The notes beneath the pieces were generated by a model that saw only the letters and a program-made list of their open reading frames with translations, ran no database searches and was not told where the DNA came from. A DNA stretch of 64,000 nucleotides from Couchioplanes caeruleus. Lineage in GTDB: Bacteria > Actinomycetota > Actinomycetes > Mycobacteriales > Micromonosporaceae. The stretch covers positions 8,180,501 through 8,244,500 of the forward strand of contig NZ_CP092183.1 of NCBI RefSeq assembly GCF_023499255.1. The letters are read 5' to 3'. A program made the position numbers and the translations under genes. This document shows, piece after piece, positions 38,909-47,844 of the stretch; position 1 is the stretch's first letter, and every line of letters begins with the position of its first letter.

Positions 38909-39549
38909 TTGTCGCCGAGCACTCACCAGCCGAGCGCTCCCGCCTACACCGTGCCCGGACTCAAGCCGGACACCGCCGCCGAGGTGATCGTTGTGCTGCA
39001 GGACCGGCTCAACGCCCTCAACGACCTCGCGCTCACCCTCAAACACGTCCACTGGAACGTCGTCGGCCCTCACTTCATCGCGGTCCACACCATGCTCGAC
39101 CCGCAGGTCGACGCCGTACGAGCCATGATCGACGACGTCGCCGAGCGCATCGCCGCCCTCGGCGGATCACCCGTGGGCACGCCCGGTGCACTGCTCGCAC
39201 AGCGCGACTGGGACGACTACAAGATCGGCCGGGCGGACACCAACGCCCACCTCGGCGCCCTGGACCTCTCTACGCCAGTGTCATCGAGGCGCACCGGGCC
39301 GCGATCGAAGAGACCGAGAAGGCCGACCCCGTCACCCAGGACATGCTGATCACCCAGGCGGGATCCCTGGAGCAGCTCCACTGGTTCGTCCGAGCACACC
39401 TGGAGACCGACGCCGGCACCCTGCTCACCCAGGGAATCCACGACGAGGAGACGGCCGCCGAGCGTGGCCGCAACGGCACCGCCACACCCGTTGACGCGGC
39501 CCGGCGGACACAGGCACCTTGGCTCGGCGGTCCCCGGGCCGCAAGCTGA
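38909..39549 (+). pseudogene. dps: Dps-family ferritin, frameshifted
   Basis: Starts at TTG 38909 after GAAGGAGA. The first frame gives LALTLKHVHWNVVGPHFIAVHTML and AMIDDVAERIAALGGSPVG, the Dps signature with its ferroxidase His and acidic residues, up to codon 120 (LGALDL). One base is missing at 39269-39270. The remaining helices, YASVIEAHRAAIEETEKADPV to LEQLHWFVRAHLE, continue in the next frame to a stop at 39549. Restored, the protein would have 213 aa. Dps binds DNA and stores iron under starvation or oxidative stress. A sequencing error is possible. Confidence 0.82.
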
Positions 39550-39655
39550 TGACGCAGGAGCCGAAGAGCGCCTGATCCGTCGGTACCGGCGATACCTTGG
39601 TGATGCCGAAGCTGGACCGGCTGGCCACGCCGCACTCGGGGCGGCGACCGATGGG

Positions 39656-40240
39656 TCAGCGGCGGTCGTGATCGAGCAGTCGGCGGGTAACTTCCGCTGC
39701 GAAGTCGGACACGGTCGCCAGGTCGTCGCCCTGGTCGATTCTGCGGACGCATGCATCGACAACGGCTTGGAGCACGGCGACAGTCAGCTCTGGCTGCGGC
39801 TGCCCCAGTTCGCGCACAATGCGGGCCAGCGCCTCGTGCAGCGAGGTGTGCAGGTTCCTCACGCGTTCCCGCGCCGACGGGGAGAGTGAGCCACGCGAGA
39901 GCGTGGCTCGCCAGCCATGGGTGCCGTGAGCGGCCTGCTCAAGGTTGGCCCTGACGTAGGCGGTGGCCTGCTCCTCGGGTGAGGTTTCGGCCGCGATGGC
40001 CCGTTCCACGGCGGCGACCCAGGCGGGAAACTCACGGGTCACGACGAGTTCGAGCAGGTCTTCGATGGAGTCGAAGTAGCGGTAGATGCTGTTGCGGGCG
40101 ATGCCGGCCCGCGCGGCGACCGCGCCGGCGGTGAGGCCTTGCATACCGTTCTCGTTCAGGATGGCTTCGGCCGCGTCGATCAGCTGAGCCAGCCGCTGAC
40201 TCCGGTGCTCACGGACACTGCCGGCTTCAATCTTGGGCAT
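39656..40240 (-). CDS. TetR-family regulator of the MMPL gene
   Basis: 194 aa. The HTH is LIDAAEAILNENGMQGL then TAGAVAARAGIARNSIYRYF, typical TetR. The ATG at 40238-40240 follows GCGGAAAGA; a longer frame to 40342 has no family match. It is divergent from the MMPL exporter gene, and a large inverted repeat sits between the two, so repression of the exporter and of itself is likely, relieved by an unknown ligand. Confidence 0.88.
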   Translation of the reverse strand: MPKIEAGSVREHRSQRLAQLIDAAEAILNENGMQGLTAGAVAARAGIARNSIYRYFDSIEDLLELVVTREFPAWVAAVERAIAAETSPEEQATAYVRANLEQAAHGTHGWRATLSRGSLSPSARERVRNLHTSLHEALARIVRELGQPQPELTVAVLQAVVDACVRRIDQGDDLATVSDFAAEVTRRLLDHDRR

Positions 40241-40324
40241 TCTTTCCGCTCCACCTCGCAGGTGCTGCGCCGTCCACGCCAATTTAGCCCTGTGTCCGAG
40301 GCGTCGAGGAGGCCGTGTTAACTT

Positions 40325-40361
40325 GACGCAACTTGGGGACACCCTGTCTCTAAGTTGTGTC
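40325..40361. promoter_or_regulatory. Probable TetR operator
   Basis: The left arm GACGCAACTTGGGGACA (40325-40341) and right arm TGTCTCTAAGTTGTGTC (40345-40361) are inverted repeats with 14 of 17 positions matching around a CCC centre. It lies 24 nt before the MMPL start and 85 nt from the TetR start. TTGACG at 40323-40328 could be a -35 hexamer overlapped by it. Confidence 0.7.
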
Positions 40362-40384
40362 GTTGTCGAACGTAAGGCTTCCTG

Positions 40385-42928
40385 ATGCAGCCGATGACCT
40401 TTCGCGTGCTCCGATGTCTGCTGGGCTCGAGGAAACGTGCCGCCGTGGTGGTGGCGTTCTGGGTATTGATCGCGGGTCTGCTGGCCGGGGTCGCCCCGGC
40501 TCTGGAATCCGTCGAGGACAACGCGTCCGCCAACCTCCCCCCTTCCGCTTCGGATTCCATGAAGGCCCGCGATCTCATCCGCGCGCAGCTTCCGGGCCAG
40601 GACGCGACGCCGGCGATCATCGTGGTGCGCGGGAAGGGCGCCGACGCCGCGGCCAGCACCGGTCAGGCCGTCGCCCGTATCACCTCGGCCCTCTCGGAAT
40701 CCGGCCGTCCCGAGCAGGTCGCGGGCGTAATTTCTGCGGTGACCGCTCCCGACGCCACGGCTGAGTTGGTTTCACGGGACCGCAGCGCCCAGCTGGTCAT
40801 CGTGCCCATGACCGGAATCCCTTCGGACGAGTCATTCCAGAACGCTGTCGACCAGGTGCGCGTTCTCGCGTCCGACCGGGCCGGGCCCGCCGAGGTCGCC
40901 GTGACCGGCCCTGCCGGGATCGCCACCGACACCGTGAAGGTTTTCAGCGGCGGTGACAAGGTCCTGCTCCTGGCCACCATTGTGCTCGTCCTGGTCATTC
41001 TGCTGACCATCTACCGCTCGCCTTTGATGGCGCTGGTACCGCTGATCGCCGTCGGTGTGGCGATGCGCGTGTCGGAGACGGTTGGAGCGCTGCTCGCGGA
41101 CGCCGGAGTCATCACGGTCAGCTCCCAGACCGCCTCGATCATGACGGTGCTGTTGTTCGGGGTGGGCACGGACTACGCGTTGATCATCACCGCACGCTAC
41201 CGGGAGGCCCTCCTCGACGAGCCGGACCGTCCGGCTGCGATGCAGACCGCGGTGCACCGCAGCGCCGAGTCAGTCCTCGCCAGCGCCTCCACCATCGTGC
41301 TGGCCATGTTCGCTCTGCTCGTGGCCACCTCGCCCGCGCTGCGCGGTTTCGGACCGTACCTTGCCCTCGGCGTGGCCGTCATGGCGCTGGTGGCATTCAC
41401 CCTCATCCCCGCCCTGGTCCTGCTACTGGGGCGGAGCGTCTTCTGGCCGGCAGGTGTAGCCAAGGCCGCCGAACGTAGCCGCGGCGCAGGCGTCTGGCAC
41501 CGCATCGCCGAGCTGGTCGCCCGAGCACCGGTCCGGGTCACCGCGACCGTGGTCGCGCTGCTCGTGGTGATGAGCGCGGGACTGCTGGGCTACCAGGAGA
41601 GCTTCAACACTCTCAGCGGCTTCCGGACCGCCACCGAGTCCGCACGTGGGCAGCACCTCATCCAGCAGGAGTTCGGGCCCGGCGAAATCGCCCCCAGCAC
41701 CGTGATCGTCCGTTCCCGGGACGACCTGCGCTCCGATCCGGCAACCGCTGACATAGCCGCCGCGCTCGCCGGCGCCGGCCATGTGAGCAGGGTCGGTGCG
41801 CAGCCCCGCTATGGCACCGACGGCAGAACGGTCTTCTACGACGTCGTCCTGGACCTCGACCCGTACAGCTCAGAGGCGCTCGACGCGATCGCTGCGCTCA
41901 AGCGGGCCACGCGCGCCGCAGCCGAGGCAGCCGGAGTGCAGGACGCCACCGTGCTCATCGGTGGGCAGACGGCGCAGAACGCGGACATCCGCTCCGCTCT
42001 CGACCGCGACACGACATTGATCGTGCTCCTCGTCCTGGCCATCGTCGCCGCGGTCCTCGTCCTGCTGCTGCGTTCGCTGCTCGCGCCGCTCTACCTGGTA
42101 GCGACCCTCGTCCTGTCATTCCTGGCGACCTTGGGCGTCACCACGTTCTTCACCCTGACCGTCCTCGGCGACGAAGGCATCGGCAACCGTGTCACCGCAT
42201 ACATCTTCGTCTTCCTCGTCGCGCTCGGCGTCGACTACAACATCTTCATCATGAGCCGGTTCAAGCAGGAACTGCGCACACTGCCCCCGGCCAAGGCCAT
42301 CAGCGCCGCCCTTACCCGCACCGGCGGCGTTGTCTCCTCCGCAGGTCTGATCCTCGCGGCGACCTTCGCTGTCCTGATGACCCAGCCGATCCGCGAACTG
42401 TTCCAGTTCGGCTTCGCCATGGCCTTCGGCATCCTGCTGGACACCTTCCTCGTCCGGCCACTCCTGGTTCCTGCCATCGTTCATCTTCTCGGCGACCGCG
42501 CCCTCTGGCCCGCACGCCCGGAAAACCCCACCGAGCCTTCGACACCGGTCCTCGACCCCTCTCTCACCCAGCCCGGCACCACCGGTATGCCGACTGGGCG
42601 CCTGCTGAGAGCTTTCACCTGGATTGCGGTCATCGAAGCGTGCACATGGGCCGGCCTGCTGACGGGGATGTATTTCAAGTACATTCCCAAAACCACTGAA
42701 ATCGGCGTACGGATCTTCGGAACACTCCACGGCGCCGCCTTCATCGCGTACGTACTGCTGACAGTCATGGTGGCGATCCGGCTGAAGTGGCGGCTCGGCC
42801 GCACGACCCTCTTCGCCCTGCTGGCAGCCATACCACCGTTCATGACCGTGGCATTCGAGCTGTGGGCGCGCCGCACCGGCCGGCTCCCCCGCCCGGCCAC
42901 AGACCTGCCTGCGCAGCTCGCCCCATAG
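40385..42928 (+). CDS. MMPL/RND exporter fused to a DUF3817 domain
   Basis: 847 aa. Residues 1 to about 725 form an MMPL transporter with twelve membrane helices in two repeats. The proton-relay segments are FGVGTDYALIITARYREAL (first) and LGVDYNIFIMSRFKQEL (second). The last 100 residues are an extra four-helix domain, LLRAFTWIAVIEACTWAGLL and FGTLHGAAFIAYVLLTVMVA, which matches DUF3817 (YdzA-like), normally a separate small protein. MMPL proteins export lipids or drugs by proton motive force; the substrate is unknown. Expression is probably controlled by the divergent TetR. Confidence 0.88.
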   Translation: MQPMTFRVLRCLLGSRKRAAVVVAFWVLIAGLLAGVAPALESVEDNASANLPPSASDSMKARDLIRAQLPGQDATPAIIVVRGKGADAAASTGQAVARITSALSESGRPEQVAGVISAVTAPDATAELVSRDRSAQLVIVPMTGIPSDESFQNAVDQVRVLASDRAGPAEVAVTGPAGIATDTVKVFSGGDKVLLLATIVLVLVILLTIYRSPLMALVPLIAVGVAMRVSETVGALLADAGVITVSSQTASIMTVLLFGVGTDYALIITARYREALLDEPDRPAAMQTAVHRSAESVLASASTIVLAMFALLVATSPALRGFGPYLALGVAVMALVAFTLIPALVLLLGRSVFWPAGVAKAAERSRGAGVWHRIAELVARAPVRVTATVVALLVVMSAGLLGYQESFNTLSGFRTATESARGQHLIQQEFGPGEIAPSTVIVRSRDDLRSDPATADIAAALAGAGHVSRVGAQPRYGTDGRTVFYDVVLDLDPYSSEALDAIAALKRATRAAAEAAGVQDATVLIGGQTAQNADIRSALDRDTTLIVLLVLAIVAAVLVLLLRSLLAPLYLVATLVLSFLATLGVTTFFTLTVLGDEGIGNRVTAYIFVFLVALGVDYNIFIMSRFKQELRTLPPAKAISAALTRTGGVVSSAGLILAATFAVLMTQPIRELFQFGFAMAFGILLDTFLVRPLLVPAIVHLLGDRALWPARPENPTEPSTPVLDPSLTQPGTTGMPTGRLLRAFTWIAVIEACTWAGLLTGMYFKYIPKTTEIGVRIFGTLHGAAFIAYVLLTVMVAIRLKWRLGRTTLFALLAAIPPFMTVAFELWARRTGRLPRPATDLPAQLAP

Positions 42929-43025
42929 CCGAGCCCTCATGCCGCTCCGGCGCCGGGCCTGGCTTACTACACCTCATGCACGCCAGCCTCGCCCGCCCAC
43001 CGACCTCAGCCTCGATCGGAAAGCG

Positions 43026-43430
43026 ATGACTACCACCGTCTTCACCTGCCTTAGCCGAGACACCATTCGGGAGCGGCTTGACCGCATTCTGGTCTTTCCC
43101 GCCTCAACCAACCATCACGACGATCTGCGAGCCGGCACCCACGGCCGGGCCGGCACGACGCTGCAGTTCGACCGCGCCGGAATTCTGCTGATGCTGCACG
43201 GGCGCGACGAGCTCGCCTGCGCCTACCACCAGCGGATCACCGACAACGCTCACGTCCAGGCCGAAAACGCACGGGCTGCCCCGTCCGGCAACGACATCGT
43301 CCTGGGCATCACCGGCGGGCAAGCCGGTGGTCTGCCGCGCACCGACTATCCCGGTTTCGGCGACGAGTTCCCGAGCGTGGCCTCAGCGGCAAGCTCCACC
43401 ACAGCATCAGAGCACGCGGACAACGCGTGA
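43026..43430 (+). CDS. Hypothetical protein coupled to ccsB
   Basis: 134 aa, not recognised. It is soluble-looking, with TTLQFDRAGILLMLHGRDELACAYHQRITD in the middle when read across residues 41-70, and a Ser/Ala-rich end. No signal peptide. Its TGA overlaps the ATG of ccsB (TGATG), implying coupled translation. It starts 97 nt after the MMPL gene and may share its transcript. Confidence 0.6.
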   Translation: MTTTVFTCLSRDTIRERLDRILVFPASTNHHDDLRAGTHGRAGTTLQFDRAGILLMLHGRDELACAYHQRITDNAHVQAENARAAPSGNDIVLGITGGQAGGLPRTDYPGFGDEFPSVASAASSTTASEHADNA

Positions 43431-44383
43431 TGGCGGACGTATCGGACCAGCTGATGGCGGTCACCGTGCTGGCCTACCTGGCGGCAATGGTCTGCTACGC
43501 CGCGGAGTACGCGTTCGGCAACCGCAGCCACATCGGCCGCGCGGCGACGCGGGAACTGGTGGGCGCGGGCGACCGGCCGGTGGGCGCCTCGCCGGTCGAG
43601 GCGGCGCCGAAGCCCCAAGACCGCAGCCGGACGCTTGGCCTGGTCGCCGTCGGCTTGAACGCGCTCGCCGTCCTGCTGCACCTGGGCACTCTGGCCACTC
43701 GCGGCGTCGCCGCCGACCGGATGCCCTGGGGCAACATGTACGAGTTCACGCTGTCAGTGACCTTCGTCGGCTCGGTGGCCTGGCTGGCTGTGCTGGGGCG
43801 CCGTTCCGGCATCCGGCACCTCGGGTTGTTCGTGACGCTCAGCCTGGTGGTTCTCCTCGGCGCGAACGGGCTGATCGCGTATACCCCGGTGGGCCCGCTG
43901 GTGCCGGCGCTCAACTCGTACTGGTTCGTCATTCACATAGCCACGATCATCCTGGCCTCGGGTACCTTTCTGTTGGGAGCGGTCCCGGCCACCCTGTTCC
44001 TCATCAAGGCGGGGTACGACCAGGGCAAGCGCCGCTTCCCGTACACGCTGGGCGCGTGGGTGCCGGCCGCCGCGACGCTGGAACGGCTGACCTTCCGACT
44101 GCACGCCTTCGCCTTCCCGTTGTTCACCTTCGGCGCCCTGATCGCCGGGCCGCTGTGGGCCGAAGCGTCCTGGGGCCGCTACTGGGGTTGGGACCCCAAG
44201 GAGGTCTGGGCGTTCATCTCCTGGATCGTCTACGCGGGCTACCTGCACGCCCGAGCCACCCCGAGCGTCAAGCGGACCACCGCCACCTGGATCGCGTTGA
44301 TCGGCTTCGCCACCATGCTAATGAGCCTGTTCGGCGTAAACCTGTACTTCGCGGGCCTGCACTCGTACGCCAACGCCGGCTAG
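43430..44383 (+). CDS. ccsB: CcsB/ResC-type cytochrome c biogenesis protein
   Basis: 317 aa with about eight membrane helices. The haem-handling motif WGWDPKEVWAFISWIVY is intact, and conserved His residues flank it. CcsB works with ResB/Ccs1 to deliver haem to apocytochrome c outside the membrane. No resB, ccdA or thioredoxin-like gene is next to it, so this copy is either an extra paralogue that works with the chromosomal partner or does something else. The ATG at 43430 is used. Confidence 0.9.
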   Translation: MADVSDQLMAVTVLAYLAAMVCYAAEYAFGNRSHIGRAATRELVGAGDRPVGASPVEAAPKPQDRSRTLGLVAVGLNALAVLLHLGTLATRGVAADRMPWGNMYEFTLSVTFVGSVAWLAVLGRRSGIRHLGLFVTLSLVVLLGANGLIAYTPVGPLVPALNSYWFVIHIATIILASGTFLLGAVPATLFLIKAGYDQGKRRFPYTLGAWVPAAATLERLTFRLHAFAFPLFTFGALIAGPLWAEASWGRYWGWDPKEVWAFISWIVYAGYLHARATPSVKRTTATWIALIGFATMLMSLFGVNLYFAGLHSYANAG

Positions 44384-44728
44384 ATTCGCACGGCTCTCGC
44401 AAGGGACGTGCACGACGCGTAGATGCGAAATCCTGCGGCGAGCGGGCCGCCCGTCGTCGCCAAGCCGCGCGCGTGTCTGCGAGGCGACCGTCAGCCCGGG
44501 CGCGACCTGACATACCTGGCATCCCACAGGCCACCGGGAATGCGGTGCTGACCATTCGACGTCCGGTTGTTTCCGCTGCAGGGGTCGGCGAGCCGTTGGG
44601 CCGAGGTCAGCCAACCCGGCACAAACACCGGCTGCCTGATCACCGGCTTCGCTGCCGGCGGAAGGGGAACCCGACGGCGGCGAGCCTCTGGGCGGATCGC
44701 CTTACCGTGCCGTGCTCGGGGTTTTGGT
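44384..44728. other. Intergenic region, nothing recognised
   Basis: 345 bases between the convergent ccsB and response regulator genes. No frame has a family match, and no strong terminator hairpin was found. Confidence 0.4.
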
Positions 44729-45364
44729 TCAGCGGCGGATGAGGCCGAGGTCGGTGGCGGTGGCTACGGCGGCGGTGCGGGAGTCGGCGCCGAGTTTGGT
44801 GTAGATGCGGGCCAGGTGGGATTTGACGGTGCCCTCGGTCAGGTGCAGCCGTTGGCCGATGGCCTGGTTGGACAGCCCCTCGGCGACCAGTGCGAGGACC
44901 TCGGTCTCGCGCCGGGTCAGGGTGGTGGCGGGGGTGCGGAGCCGGTTCATGAGGCGGTCGGCGACGGTGGGGGCCAGGGTGGTGCCTCCGGTGGCGGCGG
45001 TGCGCACGGCGGCGGCCAGGTCCTCGGGTGGGGCGTCTTTGAGGAGGTAGCCGGAGGCGCCGGCCGCGATGGCGGGCAGGGTGTCGGCGTCGGAGTCGTA
45101 GGTGGTGACGATCAGCACCCGGGGGGCGCCCGGACGGGCGGTGATCTGGGCGGTGGCCTCGGCGCCGCCCATTCCCTTACCGAACTGCAGGTCCATCAGG
45201 ACAACGTCGATGTCGCCCTGGGCAGCGCGGGTGATCGCGTCCTCAGCGGTGGCGGCCTCGGCCACCACGACGAGGTCGGGTTCGGTCTGTAGGACCGCAC
45301 GCAGCCCGGCGCGCACCACGGGGTGGTCGTCGGCCAGCAGCAGCCGGATGGGATGGTCGGTCAC
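44729..45364 (-). CDS. NarL/LuxR-family response regulator
   Basis: 211 aa. The receiver has ADDH, phospho-acceptor Asp58 in VVLMDLQFGKG, Thr in VTTYD and Lys in YLLKDAPPE. The LuxR-type HTH is TRRETEVLALVAEGLSNQAIGQRLHL when read from residue 148, followed by GTVKSHLARIYTKL. It lies 9 nt downstream of the histidine kinase gene and must be its partner. Confidence 0.93.
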   Translation of the reverse strand: MTDHPIRLLLADDHPVVRAGLRAVLQTEPDLVVVAEAATAEDAITRAAQGDIDVVLMDLQFGKGMGGAEATAQITARPGAPRVLIVTTYDSDADTLPAIAAGASGYLLKDAPPEDLAAAVRTAATGGTTLAPTVADRLMNRLRTPATTLTRRETEVLALVAEGLSNQAIGQRLHLTEGTVKSHLARIYTKLGADSRTAAVATATDLGLIRR

Positions 45365-45373
45365 CGGTGGGCC

Positions 45374-46582
45374 TCACATGTCGCTGTCGGCGGGCGCGGG
45401 CAGGGGTAGCTGGGCAGCCAGGATGGTGCCGCGGCCGGGGGCGGATTCAACGGTCAGGGTGCCGTCGAGAGCATGCATCCGGGCTCGCATGGCTGTCAGC
45501 CCGAAGCCGCCGCTGTCAAGGGTGGAGGCGGGCTGCTGGTCGGGGTCGAATCCGGTGCCGTCGTCAACGACGTCGATGGCCACGTGGTCGCCGAGGTAGC
45601 TGAGGCTGACCTCGACGGTGGCGGCGTGGGCATGTTGCACGGTGTTGGCGAGAGCGGACTGGGCGATGCGCAACAGCGCGACCTCGTGGGCGGTCGGCAG
45701 CGCAGCCGGATCTCCGGTGAGGTGGAAGCGTGCGGTGATGCGGTGCCGGGCGGAGGTGGTGGCGCACAGGCGTTCCAACGCGCCGGGCAGGGTGGCGTCG
45801 TGCAGGGCGGGCGGGGTGAGGGCGGCGACGAAGCGGCGGGCCTCGGCGAGGTTGTCCACCGCCGCCTGGCGGGCCTGTCCGACATAGCCGGCCGCGTTTT
45901 CGGGGGTGCCGGGCAGGGCGCGTTCGGCGGCGCGCAGCAGCAACTGAATGCTGGACAGGCCCTGGGCGAGGGTGTCGTGGATCTCGCGGGCCAGGCGCTC
46001 CCGTTCGGCCAGCACCCCAGCAGTGTGCTCGGCTCGGGCCAAATCAGCCCGGGTGACGGTGAGTTCCTCGATCAGGCGTCGGCGCTGTTCGCTTTCGCGG
46101 TACAGAGCCTGGTACCCCCACACCACCGCAACGGCAACCGCGGCACCCAGCACCGGGCCGATCGCCATGGCAAGGCTGAAGAAGCCCTGATGGACCGCGA
46201 ACGCGGTGATCGCCGTGACAGCGGTCGCGGCGACTGCGGCCAGGCCCGCGCGGCGGGGCAGCAGGTGCAGCTGGAGGAAGTACAGCGGGAAAGCCACCCA
46301 GACAGCGTCGGCGGACAACGCTAGCAACACCAGCCAGCAGGCGCCGACGACAGCCAGCCACACCGCAGCTGCCATTGGGAAGCGGCGCACACGCGGCAGG
46401 GCCGGACCAGCCGCATACACCACAACACACGCCACGGCTACGGCGACAGTCATCGCGGCGTGAGGCCGACCGTCGGCCACGGCCCGGCCTGCGGCCAGGC
46501 TGAGCAGCGCGACGATCAGCAGGTGCAGGCACCAGGTCAGAGCCCGGGTGGCCGGGGGTAGGGCGGCAGCGGTGGTCTTCAC
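45374..46582 (-). CDS. Sensor histidine kinase (HisKA_3 type)
   Basis: 402 aa. About five or six membrane helices lie in residues 15-160 with only short external loops, typical of intramembrane-sensing kinases. Then comes a coiled linker and HisKA_3 with the phospho-His at 202 in REIHDTLAQGLSSIQLL, and an HATPase domain (VDDGTGFDPD, GGFGLTAMRARM). The GTG start has AAGGA upstream. Such kinases often watch over cell-envelope antibiotics together with an adjacent ABC transporter, and one is divergent here. Confidence 0.92.
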   Translation of the reverse strand: MKTTAAALPPATRALTWCLHLLIVALLSLAAGRAVADGRPHAAMTVAVAVACVVVYAAGPALPRVRRFPMAAAVWLAVVGACWLVLLALSADAVWVAFPLYFLQLHLLPRRAGLAAVAATAVTAITAFAVHQGFFSLAMAIGPVLGAAVAVAVVWGYQALYRESEQRRRLIEELTVTRADLARAEHTAGVLAERERLAREIHDTLAQGLSSIQLLLRAAERALPGTPENAAGYVGQARQAAVDNLAEARRFVAALTPPALHDATLPGALERLCATTSARHRITARFHLTGDPAALPTAHEVALLRIAQSALANTVQHAHAATVEVSLSYLGDHVAIDVVDDGTGFDPDQQPASTLDSGGFGLTAMRARMHALDGTLTVESAPGRGTILAAQLPLPAPADSDM

Positions 46583-46755
46583 AGTCCTTCCAGCCTAAAG
46601 ACCCCCGCCGCCAGGCGGCCTCTATCGGAAGTTACAAGTCTCGTACCGTCCTTCGGCCCGCGAAATGCCCTCCCTCGCCAGATGTCCGCGCAGGGGGTCT
46701 GCAGCGATGGTGGAGACACACCGATTCCATCGCCAGAAAGAGCAGGCCAGAAGCC

Positions 46756-47844
46756 GTGTTCGTCGCCTGGAGAGATCTGAAGTTCGCCAAGGGGCGCTTC
46801 GCCCTGATGGGGATCGTCATCGTGCTCATCACCCTGCTGGTCGGCCTGCTGTCCGGGCTGACCGCCGGGCTGGGCCAGCAGAACGTCTCCGCCATCACCG
46901 GCCTGCCCGCCGACAAGATCGCCTTCCAGGCGCCCAGCGGCGGACAGGAGGTGTCATACGCCAACTCAACCGTCACCGAAAAACAGTGGCAGCAATGGGC
47001 CAAGACCCCCGGAGTCACCCGCGCCGAACCGCTGGGAATCACCACCACCAAGGCCACCGCCGGCAACAACAGCACCGCGGTCTCCGCCTTCGGCGTCCGG
47101 CCAGGCTCGAAACTCGCCCCGGACAGCAACAAGATCGACAACGAGTCGGCGGTGCTGTCCACCACGGCCGCCGACAACCTCGCCATCAAGGCAGGCGACA
47201 CCTTCACCCTGGCAGGACAGCAGCTGACCGTGGCCGCCGTCCGCGGCGACGCCTCCTACAGCCACACCCCGGTCATCTGGACCAGCCTCGACGTCTGGCA
47301 GAAAGCCGCGCCACCCACCACCGGCGGCGACGGCGAGACCGCGACCGTGATCGCCGTGAACACCACCGCAGGCGCCGACACGGCGGCCGCCGACCAGGCC
47401 GCGGGCACCAGGACGGTCTCCAAGGACGATTCGCTGTCCGCGATCGGCTCCTACACCTCCGAAAACGGCTCCCTGCAGCTGATGCGCGGCTTCTTGTTCG
47501 CCATCTCCGCCCTGGTCATCGGCGCCTTCTTCACCGTCTGGACCATCCAGCGCAGCGGCGACGTCGCCGTCCTCAAAGCCCTCGGCGCCTCCACCGCCAA
47601 CCTCCTCAAGGACGCACTCGGCCAGGCCGTCATCCTGCTCACCGGCGGCACCCTGATCGGCACCGGCATCGCCGCCGGCCTCGGAGCGCTCGTCGCCGGC
47701 AGCACGGTGCCGTTCCTGCTCACCCCCGCCACCGTCCTGCTCCCCGCCGCTGTGATCATCCTCCTCGGCGCCCTCGGGGCCGGCCTGTCCATCCGCCGCA
47801 TCACCTCCGTCGACCCGCTGACCGCCCTGGGGAGCGCCCGATGA
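46756..47844 (+). CDS. FtsX/MacB-type ABC transporter permease
   Basis: 362 aa. One N-terminal helix (FALMGIVIVLITLLVGLLSG) is followed by an extracytoplasmic domain of about 220 residues and three C-terminal helices (LFAISALVIGAFFTVWTIQR and two more), the MacB/FtsX layout. It uses the GTG at 46756. The stop overlaps the ATPase start (ATGA). It is divergent from the histidine kinase gene with 173 bp between, so the two-component system probably controls it. Confidence 0.9.
   Translation: MFVAWRDLKFAKGRFALMGIVIVLITLLVGLLSGLTAGLGQQNVSAITGLPADKIAFQAPSGGQEVSYANSTVTEKQWQQWAKTPGVTRAEPLGITTTKATAGNNSTAVSAFGVRPGSKLAPDSNKIDNESAVLSTTAADNLAIKAGDTFTLAGQQLTVAAVRGDASYSHTPVIWTSLDVWQKAAPPTTGGDGETATVIAVNTTAGADTAAADQAAGTRTVSKDDSLSAIGSYTSENGSLQLMRGFLFAISALVIGAFFTVWTIQRSGDVAVLKALGASTANLLKDALGQAVILLTGGTLIGTGIAAGLGALVAGSTVPFLLTPATVLLPAAVIILLGALGAGLSIRRITSVDPLTALGSAR

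Noticed and set aside
40323..40356. DevR/DosR box (hypoxia regulon) before the MMPL gene
   Set aside because: TTGGGGAC and GTCTCTAA resemble the motif only partly, and the longer 17-bp arms fit a TetR operator better.
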